Below are positions 27,804 through 36,542 of a stretch of DNA of 64,000 nucleotides, one piece after another. The stretch is from assembly GCA_016707115.1 (NCBI GenBank), contig JADJIH010000011.1, positions 1 to 64,000 on the forward strand. Reading direction: 5' to 3'. The notes under the pieces are model-generated. The model ran no database searches and was not told the DNA's origin. It saw nothing but the letters and a program-made list of their open reading frames with translations. The translations under genes and the position numbers were made by a program. Each line of letters begins with the position of its first letter. Position 1 is the stretch's first letter. Source of the DNA: Ignavibacteriales bacterium (GTDB taxonomy: Bacteria; Bacteroidota; Ignavibacteria; Ignavibacteriales; Ignavibacteriaceae).

Positions 27804-28844
27804 ATGAAACTAAATAAAAATACCACAATTGCAATATTACTACTTGCGTTCTTAGTTCAGTTGGTAATTGTTTCTTATAACTACTTTACCGGACATATTC
27901 AGATTGATAACGTTGCAAACTTTATAACAAGAATTGTAATTGGAACATCTTTTAGTTTTGTGTTTGCACTCTTACTTGTTTTTCTTGATCTTCAAATTAT
28001 TAACAAACTTGATAAACTTTTTCCCCTTCCACAAAAGCTGATTGCAAGAATTCCGGCAGAGCTTTTTCTTTCCGTTCTTGCTGGATCAATTATCGGTTCA
28101 CTCGTTACATTCATTGCCGGAACACTTATGCCGTACGTTGATGGGCTACTTAAGAATATTATCAACAATTCACTTATCACTTCTGTTATTAACATTATAA
28201 TGATAAGTGTCATTGAAGCTATCCTCTGGTTTAAGCGTGGCCAGGAATCTCTGATCAAATCAGAAAAACTTGAAAAGGAAAACTCGCAAATAAGATATGA
28301 AACTTTAAAGAACCAGCTTAATCCACATTTTTTATTTAACAGTCTAAATGTCCTTTCATCACTGATAAAAAAAGATTCAGATAAAGCACAAAATTTTGTG
28401 GATGAGTTTTCTTCCGTTTACCGTTATACGCTTGATGTGATTGACAAGCCGGTTATCGATTTGCGGGAAGAATTGGATTTTGCAAAATCATTTTTATTCC
28501 TTCAGAAAATAAGATTTGAAAATGCTGTTGATATGGAAATAAATGTTGATGCATCTATATTGGAGTACTTAGTTCCTCCGCTTGCGGTGCAGACACTATT
28601 AGAAAATGCATTTAAGCACAATAAGGCTTCAGTGGACAGTCCTTTAAGAATAATAATTTATAACGAAGAGAATATTTTGGTAGTCAGTAATAATCTTCAA
28701 CGAAAGATTAAGGGGGCAGATTCAAAAGGAATCGGATTAAATAATCTTAGAAAGAGATATGAATTGCTGGGAGATAAGCTTCCTCAATTTTCAGTTACTG
28801 AAAAAGAATACATTGCAAAAATTCCATTGATAAAACCGGAGTAA
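27804..28844 (+). CDS. LytS-type membrane histidine kinase
   Basis: About 346 residues from ATG 27804 (GTG 27798 also possible). Four membrane segments fill residues 8-145. A short linker leads to the His_kinase domain with NQLNPHFLFNSLNVLSSLIK (phospho-His in NPHF), and the ATP-binding part shows PPLAVQTLLENAFKHN and GIGLNNLRKRYELLG. This is the LytS/AlgZ/YehU type, which pairs with LytTR regulators such as the one encoded next. Confidence 0.87.
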   Translation: MKLNKNTTIAILLLAFLVQLVIVSYNYFTGHIQIDNVANFITRIVIGTSFSFVFALLLVFLDLQIINKLDKLFPLPQKLIARIPAELFLSVLAGSIIGSLVTFIAGTLMPYVDGLLKNIINNSLITSVINIIMISVIEAILWFKRGQESLIKSEKLEKENSQIRYETLKNQLNPHFLFNSLNVLSSLIKKDSDKAQNFVDEFSSVYRYTLDVIDKPVIDLREELDFAKSFLFLQKIRFENAVDMEINVDASILEYLVPPLAVQTLLENAFKHNKASVDSPLRIIIYNEENILVVSNNLQRKIKGADSKGIGLNNLRKRYELLGDKLPQFSVTEKEYIAKIPLIKPE

Positions 28845-28848
28845 AGTA

Positions 28849-28937
28849 GTCATTGCGAATCCCGATTGTATTGGCATGAAGCAATCTGTAGAATTAATTC
28901 AGATTGCTTCGTCTGGCAGAACCATCCTCGCAAAGAC
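28849..28937. repeat. Palindromic repeat between kinase and regulator genes
   Basis: GTCATTGCGAATCCCGA and GAAGCAATCTG are answered by CAGATTGCTTCGTCTG and TCCTCGCAAAGAC. It fills the gap between the LytS-type gene and its LytTR partner and ends 17 bases before the regulator ATG. Confidence 0.8.
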
Positions 28938-28954
28938 AGATAGAAAACAAATAT

Positions 28955-29711
28955 ATGAAAACAATAGTTATAGAAGACGAAAAACTTGCTGCCGAAAGAT
29001 TAGAAGAGCTAATCCACGAAATTGATCCATCAATTGAAATTTCTGCTAAGCTTACTTCTGTTGAACAATCAATAAAGTATCTAAAACAGAATAAGCCGGA
29101 TTTAATATTTCTGGATATTCAACTTGAAGATGGGTTAAGTTTTTCAATCTTTGATAAGGTTGATATTGATATTCCGATAATCTTTACAACGGCTTATGAT
29201 CAATATGCAATAAAAGCATTCAAGCTAAACAGTGTTGATTATCTTCTGAAACCGATAAAGAAAGATGAACTGCGCGAAAGTCTGAATAAATACAAGGATA
29301 TAAAATCTTCATACTTAATGGATTTTGAAGATATCATACGAAGCATTCAGAGCAAGGAAATCAGCTACAAGAAAAGATTTCTAATCCAATACGGACAAAA
29401 AATTAAAAAAAATTGAGATTGGTGAAGTTGCTTATTTCTATGCAATGGAGAAAAATGTATTTCTAACCACATCATCCGGCAACACTTTTCCTATTGATTT
29501 TACTCTCGATAAACTTCAGGAAGTTATTGATCCGGAAAAGTTCTTTCGCATTAACAGAAAAATGATTGTGGGGTTTGATTCAATAAAAAATATGATTCCT
29601 TTTTCACGTTCAAGAATAAAAATAGAATTACTTCCAACTGAACCCAAAGATGTTGAAGCACTTGTAAGTGTTGAAAGATCATCTGCATTTAAGGAATGGA
29701 TGGACAAATAA
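28955..29711 (+). CDS. LytTR-family response regulator (frameshifted)
   Basis: From ATG 28955 a receiver domain (TIVIEDEKLAAERL, phospho-Asp in LIFLDIQLEDGLSF, FTTAYDQYAIKAF, DYLLKPIKKDEL) ends in the first frame at 29416. The LytTR DNA-binding domain follows in 29445-29711 (VAYFYAMEKNVFLTT, FFRINRKMIVGFDSI, SVERSSAFKEWMD). The break is in AAAAAAAATTGAG near 29404: with seven rather than eight A the frames join as KIKKIEIGEVAYF. Complete regulator of about 252 residues. Confidence 0.85.
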
Positions 29712-29732
29712 AATAAAATTCTAATAAGAAAA

Positions 29733-30826
29733 ATGAAGAAAGCTATGTTATACATTTTAGGAATTATTGGTTTATTGGTTGTCGGTCTGATTATTACGCT
29801 ATTCTTTATGAGTCCTGGAAATCCAAAGCAGTTTTTAGATAAAAATGGAAATAAAATTAAGAACAGCATTTCAGAAAAAGTATTCCTTGATATAAATGGA
29901 TCTAAGCAAGGAATGTTTATAAAAAGTAAAAACCTGGACAACCCTGTTATTTTATACTTACATGGAGGAATGCCGGTTTATTTTTAACAGAAAAATATCC
30001 AACGCATCTTGAAGATAATTTTACAATTGTTTGGTGGGAACAAAGAAATTGTGGAATATCATACAGTTCCGGTTCTTCACAGAATAGAGCTACAATAGAA
30101 CCGCTTGTTGATGATACCATAATACTAACAAAGTATTTATTAGGGCGATTTAATAAGCAGAAAATTTATCTAGTGGGGCATTCGGGCGGGACATTTCTTG
30201 GTGTTTATGTAATTGATAAGATGCCGGAATTATACGAAGTATATATTGGAATGGCTCAAATGTCAGATCAGTTTTTATCTGAAAAACTTGCCTACGATTA
30301 TATCTTAAACAAGTATAGAGAAATGAATAACAAAAAAATGGTTGAGCACTTTGAGAAATATAGTTTGGATGATCAAAACAAAATACCAATAGAATATTTG
30401 AAGATGAGAGATGATGCGATGCACGAGTTCGGTATCGGAACAATGAGAAAAATGAAGAATGTAGCAACTGATCTCTTTCTGCCATCATTATACTTTAGCG
30501 AATACACACTATCGGATAAATATCATTTATGGGCTGGTAAGTCTAAATTCGGTATCAGTCAAAACTGGGAGAAAATGATACTCACAAACCTTATTGAAAA
30601 TAAAAATGATTTTAAAGTACCAATTTATTTTTTTCATGGACTATATGATTATACCTGTTCATACGAATTAGCAAAAAAATATTTTGATGAAATTAAAGCG
30701 CCAATAAAAGGTTTTTATACATTTGATCAATCCGCTCATAGCCCTTTATTTGAAGAGCCTGAAAAAGTGAATAGAATCTTAATCACTGATATTAAGAATT
30801 TAAGAACGGATTTAGCTGATCGATAA
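29733..30826 (+). CDS. Alpha/beta hydrolase, proline iminopeptidase-like (frameshifted)
   Basis: The first frame (29733-29987) has an N-terminal membrane segment and ends in LYLHGGMPVYF. One extra G near 29975 would give HGGMPGLFLTEKYP, the oxyanion region of HGGPG hydrolases, and the next frame continues through WWEQRNCGISYSS, LVGHSGGTFLGVYVIDK (nucleophile Ser) to FFHGLYDYTCSYELAK (acid) and SAHSPLFEEPEKV (His). All triad elements are present, so the protein of about 364 residues is likely functional and membrane-anchored. Substrate unknown; peptidase or esterase. Confidence 0.8.
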
Positions 30827-30881
30827 GAGAATTAAAATTTTGGAAAGGTCAGAATCATTCACCACGTAGATTGATAAATAA

Positions 30882-30909
30882 AAAGCCCGTAAATTTCTTT
30901 GCAGGCTTT
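30882..30909. terminator. Two-way terminator hairpin
   Basis: AAAGCCCGTAAA, loop TTTC, TTTGCAGGCTTT, with A and T runs on the flanks. It lies between the convergent hydrolase and charged lipoprotein genes. Confidence 0.75.
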
Positions 30910-30936
30910 AGTGGAGGAGAGATGATCGTTTACAAA

Positions 30937-31948
30937 TTATTTTCGGTTTATCTTTATCGTACCATCAATATTCTTATCAAAGTGTTTTTGTATAGTTCCA
31001 AATATTTTTTGTGGTGTTCTTGTTTAACAGCTTTGTCATTTACTTTAGTTATAGCAGAATTCATCTCAAGATCATATTCCTCGCTGTTTGTAATTAGATA
31101 ACCGTCTTCAACGAGTTCAGATTTAAGTTCATCCAAAAATGAATTAAGTTTTTCATTTCACCTTTCATATCGTGTATTTCAATTTTAAGACCTTTCATAT
31201 TTTTTTTGAGTTCTTTCATACTTTCATTCAACTCACTCATATCAAACTCAGCGCTATCAAACTTAAAATCAAAATGTTTAAATGATTCCTTAAAATTTTT
31301 CATTCCATCTTTAAATTGATCCATATCCATATAAACATCTATATCAACATCTGGTGGATTAGGAGGAATTGGTAAGTCTTTTAATTTTTCTTCAAGCTCT
31401 TTCATGTTTTCGTTAAACTCTTCGGAATCAAAATAAAGTTCAATCTTTTTATCCTTTAAACTCTTTAAGCTTTCTTCAAGTTTATCCATATTTTTTTCAA
31501 ACTCATCTTCATCAAACTCAAACTTAAAATGCATGAACTTATCACTATCAAAATCATACTTAAACTTTTTCATATCCTTATCAAACTTGTCCATATCAAA
31601 ATGAAACTTGTGAACATTACCATCAAACTCTTTAAAGTCCGATTTTAATCCATTTAATTTTTCATAAATTATTTCTTTGTGCTGAGCTATTTCATTATCG
31701 GGAACACGGGTTCCATCTTTGTATAATACGGATATTTCATCATCTTCAAAATCCACTCGCCAATCTGATCCTTTATCCTTAAATGAAAAAGATTGATCCC
31801 CACTAAAACTTGTTTGATTTGAATTATTGTTTTGCTCAATTCCGGAAGAGCAGCCCGATAATGATATCAAGGCCGTAAACACTATCAGGGCAAATAATAT
31901 CCCAAACAAATTTGCTCTAAACTCTGTGCTTGTAAAATCAATTTTCAT
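30937..31948 (-). CDS. Highly charged lipoprotein of unknown function (frameshifted)
   Basis: The first frame (31094-31948) has a leader ending LISLSGCSS, a lipobox. The mature part is built of Phe/Asp/Glu/Lys-rich segments with a short period (KFHFDMDKFDKDMKKFKYDF, DEDEFEKNMDKLEESLKSL), then NPPDVDIDVYMDMDQF and a coiled region. Its end is in two further frames: DELKSELVEDGYLITNSEEY and, after one more A in a run near 30980, DKNIDGTIKINRK with TAA at 30937. Both breaks sit in A runs. No family recognised. The following gene upstream (32081) may belong to the same unit. Confidence 0.65.
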
Positions 31949-32080
31949 AATTAACCTCTTCGTTTTTGTTCTTTCTAATTATTAAGACCGAGTTGAACCT
32001 AAAAATGTTTCGTAGTTTATTTGTTTAATTAAGAAAGGGAGAAATGATTGATGAAAGGGCGAATAAAGATTTAAGTGATT

Positions 32081-32545
32081 CTATTTTAGAAAACCGTATT
32101 TTTTAATATGCCTGTAAGCGAGATATCCAACAGCTCCAACCTGAACCATTCCGAGTGCATATCTTACAGGATCAAATTTGGAATTTTCTAAATATTGTTT
32201 TTCAAGCGGAGATAAAAAATGCGGAGAAAAATTCTTACCCGAATTTTCTGTATTTGAAAGAGCAAGTGAAGTTCTCAACCAAACTGTCTGCGGATCACCA
32301 TCAATCTGAACATCCATTTTCATATTATTAAACTCACGATGTAGTTCAAATTCATCAAACTTAATTTGTATTTCAGTTAATGGGTCAATATCTAACTTTA
32401 CTTTTAAAGAATCGTCTGCAGAAATTGTTTGGGTGTTGTCGGTATGTTGAGCAAAAGAAATGAAAGTACAGATAAAAAGAAGAAACAATATTTTTTTAAT
32501 ACTTTTCACACATTCAAAATAGCGATTAGTGAAAATATTTTCCAA
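32081..32545 (-). CDS. Hypothetical exported protein
   Basis: 154 residues with an N-terminal signal peptide after a short polar start (ILFLLFICTFISFAQ) and a possible C-terminal hydrophobic stretch (YALGMVQVGAVGYLAYRHI). No family recognised. It starts four bases before the end of the DUF6498-like gene, so it is probably co-transcribed with that gene and the haem-binding protein. Confidence 0.6.
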   Translation of the reverse strand: MENIFTNRYFECVKSIKKILFLLFICTFISFAQHTDNTQTISADDSLKVKLDIDPLTEIQIKFDEFELHREFNNMKMDVQIDGDPQTVWLRTSLALSNTENSGKNFSPHFLSPLEKQYLENSKFDPVRYALGMVQVGAVGYLAYRHIKKYGFLK

Positions 32546-32548
32546 CCA

Positions 32549-33250
32549 TTAATCGGAAACATTTGCGGTTTGCTTTTTTAACTTTTTAAAATCTATTGAA
32601 TGTGTAAAAAGATCAATAACTGTTTTAAGACCAATAAACAAAACTATAATTGCCAGATTTGTGTTTGTAGAAAAAATCGATCCTGCCGCGCCTATAAAAC
32701 CACCAAATATAATTGTTAAGTGCATTGGGATTATTCTGGCATATGGGGCAAACATTATTAATCCAATATTGGGCAGTTCTTCGGCTTGTTCTTTCCGCGA
32801 ATTAATGAACTCAATTAAATAGCTGATAAAAAACATTCCCGCCGAAATTAAAAAATATTTTGTTCCACTGCTGCTTCCATTAGAATGGGAAAATTCTGAA
32901 AAAGCTCCAAGAAAAACAGCATAGATTAAATGAAAGAAGCCATAGTGAAAAAGAAAAAATACGGCACTTGAAATTGCAGTTGCTCTTGTGGGAAGCATTT
33001 GTTTTTTCCCTTGCTTAAAGCCTTCGGTTGAAAAGTCTTTTAATGTAATCATCTTAATAAAATTAAATATTCCTATGATTACACTTTGAGACCAGTAAAT
33101 CCATAAGACTTCATTCGCAGAAATACCATCCACAATTGCAAAAAATATTACCAGCAAGTTGGAAAAAATTAATGATAGTGTTGATGTTTTTGAAAAATCA
33201 ACCTGACTCCAAAGCTCGGATAATTTTATTCTGGGCTTATCGCTTTTCAT
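32549..33250 (-). CDS. Integral membrane protein, DUF6498-like
   Basis: 233 residues, about six membrane segments. NEVLWIYWSQSVIIGIFNFIKM near the start and the central FFLFHYGFFHLIYAVFL are in keeping with the DUF6498 family. Function unknown. The gene lies five bases from the stop of the upstream Haem_bd gene. Confidence 0.7.
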   Translation of the reverse strand: MKSDKPRIKLSELWSQVDFSKTSTLSLIFSNLLVIFFAIVDGISANEVLWIYWSQSVIIGIFNFIKMITLKDFSTEGFKQGKKQMLPTRATAISSAVFFLFHYGFFHLIYAVFLGAFSEFSHSNGSSSGTKYFLISAGMFFISYLIEFINSRKEQAEELPNIGLIMFAPYARIIPMHLTIIFGGFIGAAGSIFSTNTNLAIIVLFIGLKTVIDLFTHSIDFKKLKKQTANVSD

Positions 33251-33255
33251 CTAAT

Positions 33256-33666
33256 CTATTTATTGGTTGCCCAGTTTCTTAAAAGATTTTTTTCTTCGGG
33301 TGTAAGCTTTGATTCACCGTGAGATACACGATACATCCAAGGCGGCATTTGTTCTTCACGCACTTCTTCCCAGATTTCCTCTTTAATCTGTTCGGTTTTG
33401 CTAGTGTAGTTTCCCCACTCAGAAAAATTTAAATTCTTTCGTCCCTCTTCAACATCCTTAGCAGTAAGTAAAGACATAGGAGCAATTTTTGTGTACCACG
33501 CCCAATTTGTTTCGTTGGAGTGGCAATCATAACAAGCTTTTCGTAAAATATCTTTAATATCAGATGGTGCATCTATGTCTGATACAACTGGCGGATTGGT
33601 TCTTTCAACAGGAATAAATTGAATTCCGATAAAAACTACAACCAGAAATGCTATGAATTTTTTCAT
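33256..33666 (-). CDS. Haem-binding domain protein (Haem_bd family)
   Basis: 136 residues: a signal anchor, FIPVERTNPP, then RKACYDCHSNETNWAWYTKIAP with one CxxCH c-type haem motif, and EIWEEVREEQMPPWMYRV near the end. The layout is that of the Haem_bd (PF14376) domain found in Bacteroidota/Chlorobi envelope proteins. It would carry covalent haem in the periplasm. Confidence 0.85.
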   Translation of the reverse strand: MKKFIAFLVVVFIGIQFIPVERTNPPVVSDIDAPSDIKDILRKACYDCHSNETNWAWYTKIAPMSLLTAKDVEEGRKNLNFSEWGNYTSKTEQIKEEIWEEVREEQMPPWMYRVSHGESKLTPEEKNLLRNWATNK

Positions 33667-33698
33667 TTGTGTCCTCTTTACTTTTTAAAGATTATTTT

Positions 33699-33851
33699 CT
33701 ACTTCTTTTTTTTATCCTTAGTAAATTTCTTTTCCCCTTCTCTCTTTCCATACTTTTCACGATAAGCATTTGCAATTTTACAATCTTTACAAAAACTTCC
33801 GCAACACTCTTTCCATTCCTTCTCAGTAAAATCTTTTCTTAATTTACTCAT
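33699..33851 (-). CDS. Small Cys-rich protein
   Basis: A 50-residue frame from ATG 33851 to TAG 33699: an N-terminal FTEKEWKECCGSFCKDCKI with four Cys in a CC...CxxC pattern, then a very Lys-rich tail. The four Cys could bind a metal. It starts seven bases after the stop of the transketolase gene, which suggests that it is translated from the same message. No family named. Confidence 0.55.
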   Translation of the reverse strand: MSKLRKDFTEKEWKECCGSFCKDCKIANAYREKYGKREGEKKFTKDKKKK

Positions 33852-33858
33852 AATTTTT

Positions 33859-35876
33859 TTACAGAGTTTTACTCAAAACTCTTTTTGCAGTTACAACAAC
33901 ATTTTCAACAGTAAACCCATATTTCTCATATAAAATATTATCAGGAGCAGAAGCGCCAAATGTTTCTATGCTAATTGCTTCGCCAAAATCGCCAATATAT
34001 TTTTGCCAGCCCATACCAATACCCATTTCAACTGAAACCCTTGTTTTAATTTCTGCCGGCAGGATTTGATTTTTGTATTCATCAGATTGTTGTTCAAATA
34101 TTTCCCAACTTGGAAAACTTATAACTCTAACATTTTTTCCTTCTGCGTCAAGTTGTTCAGCTGCTTTTAACGATAGGGAAACCTCTGAGCCAGTGGCAAT
34201 TAAAAGTAAATCTGGTTTTGCAACTGAGTTTTTTACTATGTAAGCTCCATATTGCAATCCCTTTGCAGAACCATACTTATTCTGATCGAGAATTGGAAGC
34301 TTTTGTCTTGTTAGGATTAGTGCAACTGGTCCGCCTTTATGATTGATTGCATATTTCCATGCTTCAACTGTCTCATTAGCATCTGCCGGACGAATTACAA
34401 CTAAATTCGGGATAGCACGAAGCGACGCTATTTGCTCTATCGGCTGATGTGTGGGTCCATCTTCTCCAAGTCCGATACTATCATGTGTAAAAACATAAAT
34501 GACCTTCTGTTTCATCAAAGCAGCTAAACGAATTGCTGGACGCATATAATCAGAAAAGATTAAGAAGGTTGCACCAAATGGAACTAAGCCACCATAGATT
34601 GCCATTCCATTTAAAACAGAGCCCATTGCGTGTTCACGAATTCCAAAATGTATATTCTTCCCTTTTCTATCTTCAGCAGAAAATGAAGTAGAAGATTTGA
34701 TATGTGTCATGTTGGATTCATTGAGATCAGCAGAACCACCAATGAGTGTTGGAATATCTATTGCCGCAGCATTTAAAACTTTACCAGATGCTACGCGTGT
34801 TGCAATTTTTTCAGAATAATCTTCAAACTTTGGTAGATGATTTAACCATTCTTTATCAAACTCATAATTCATTACTGATTCAAATAAAGCAAAATCTTTT
34901 GGATATTTTATTTTGTATTCATCAACTTTTTCATTCCATATATCTTCGGCTTCCTGCCCGCATTCTGCAATTCCTTTAAAGTGAGAGTAAACCTCATCTG
35001 GGACATAAAATGTTTTGTCTTCAGGCATTCCAAGATTTCGTTTTGTTAGTTTTACTTCCTCTTCACCAAGCGGTGCACCGTGGGAGGAAGATTTATCCTG
35101 TTTATTCGGGCTTCCATATCCAATATGTGTTTTAGTTATTATAAGTGTTGGTTTATCACAACTTGATCTGCAAAGTTTAATTGCTCTATCAACCTGATCA
35201 GAATCGTTTACGTCCAAAATTGTTAAGACCAGCCATCCGTAAGATTCGAATCTTTTTTGCACATCATCAGAATAACTTATATCCGTTTTACCGTCAATTG
35301 TTATTTTATTATCATCGTAAAAGAAGACAAGTTTGCCAAGCTTCAAATGTCCTGCAAGAGAAGCTGCTTCGTGCGAAACACCTTCCATCAAATCACCGTC
35401 ACTGCAAATTCCAAAAATCACATGATCAATAATTTTAAATCATCTTTATTAAAAAGTGCCGCCAAGTAATCACGTGCAATTGCCATTCCAATGGCTGTAG
35501 CAAATCCTTGCCCAAGCGGACCTGTTGTAGTTTCAACTCCAGCTGTATGACCAAGTTCTGGATGGCCGGGTGTAATGCTGTTCCATTGTCGGAAGTTTTT
35601 AAGATCATCCAGAGAAACTTTGTATCCGCTTAAGTGAAGTATTGAGTAAAGAAGCATACTTCCGTGTCCTGCAGATAAAACAAATCTGTCTCTGTTTAAC
35701 CAGTTAGGATTTGCAGGATTATGCTTCATTGTTTTGTAATAAAGTGCATAAGCAATTGGCGCCATTCCAAGCGGCATTCCGGGATGTCCGGAGTTTGCTT
35801 TTTGCACGGCATCAATTGCGAGTGTTCTTATAGTATTTATAGAAAGTTTTTCAATATCAATTCTAGAATCGGGCAT
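33859..35876 (-). CDS. tkt: Transketolase (frameshifted)
   Basis: Pieces 35418-35876 and 33859-35421 form one protein of about 670 residues. The first has KANSGHPGMPLGMAPIAYAL and LSAGHGSMLLYS then TTGPLGQGFA, the thiamine diphosphate and substrate region. The second begins FGICSDGDLMEGVSHEAASLAGHL, the GDG Mg/ThDP motif, and carries HDSIGLGEDGPTHQPIEQ and a C-terminal transketolase domain. The break is in the AAAA run near 35436; one more A gives LKIIDHVIFGIC and continuity. It interconverts sugar phosphates in the pentose phosphate pathway. Confidence 0.93.
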
Positions 35877-36036
35877 AGATTTTCCGCTTTATTAAAAATT
35901 AGATTTGTTAAGATAAAAAAAATTTTGTTCTGCTAAGTCATCATTTTACTAAGGATTAAAATTTGATTTGCAATAGTCTAAACATCATCCAATTTTTGAG
36001 TAAAGATTATAAATCCATTATTACTTTGGCGGTCAA

Positions 36037-36507
36037 ATGAACTTTGCTATGAAAGTGTTTTTCGTTCCCTTCTCATTATTGGTATTAATAATTGGTTGTG
36101 GTGGTTCTAAGGAAGAGATACAAACCATCACTGTTGGTGGTTCCTGTCATCCAAAAATCGATAGGAAACTAGGAGAACCAATTATTGTTGTTTCCCTAGA
36201 AAGCTTGACTGAGGATACTGATTTTTATGAGCTTGCCCAAATTGTTGGAGGCTTAAAATCATTACAGTCAGCAATTATTTATCCAGAAAATGCTAACATA
36301 GCTGGCTATGAAGGAAAAGTTTATATAGATGCGAATATAGACAGCATTGGAAAAATTACAGATTTACGATTAAGAAAAGGGATTGGTGCTGGTTGCGAGG
36401 AATCCGCTATGGATGGTATTAAAAAACAAAGTTTTCTGCCTTCTAAAAGAAAAGGAACACCAATAAATGATTCACTACGGGTCGTTATAATCTTTAAACT
36501 TCAGTAA
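36037..36507 (+). CDS. TonB C-terminal-domain lipoprotein
   Basis: 156 residues. A lipoprotein leader (FSLLVLIIGCGG) precedes a linker and a TonB-type C-terminal domain: YPENANIAGYEGKVYIDANI, IGKITDLRLRKGIGAGCEES and AMDGIKKQSFLPSKRKG. Unlike energy transducers it lacks an N-terminal membrane anchor, so it is more likely an envelope protein with a TonB fold than a true TonB. Confidence 0.78.
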   Translation: MNFAMKVFFVPFSLLVLIIGCGGSKEEIQTITVGGSCHPKIDRKLGEPIIVVSLESLTEDTDFYELAQIVGGLKSLQSAIIYPENANIAGYEGKVYIDANIDSIGKITDLRLRKGIGAGCEESAMDGIKKQSFLPSKRKGTPINDSLRVVIIFKLQ

Positions 36508-36542
36508 AGGAAAAACAATTACATTATTATTAGGAAAAAACA

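Noticed and set aside
29395..29450. Programmed frameshift in the LytTR regulator at an eight-A run
   Set aside because: The same kind of break in A or T runs hits many unrelated genes in this window, so an error is more likely than a programmed site.
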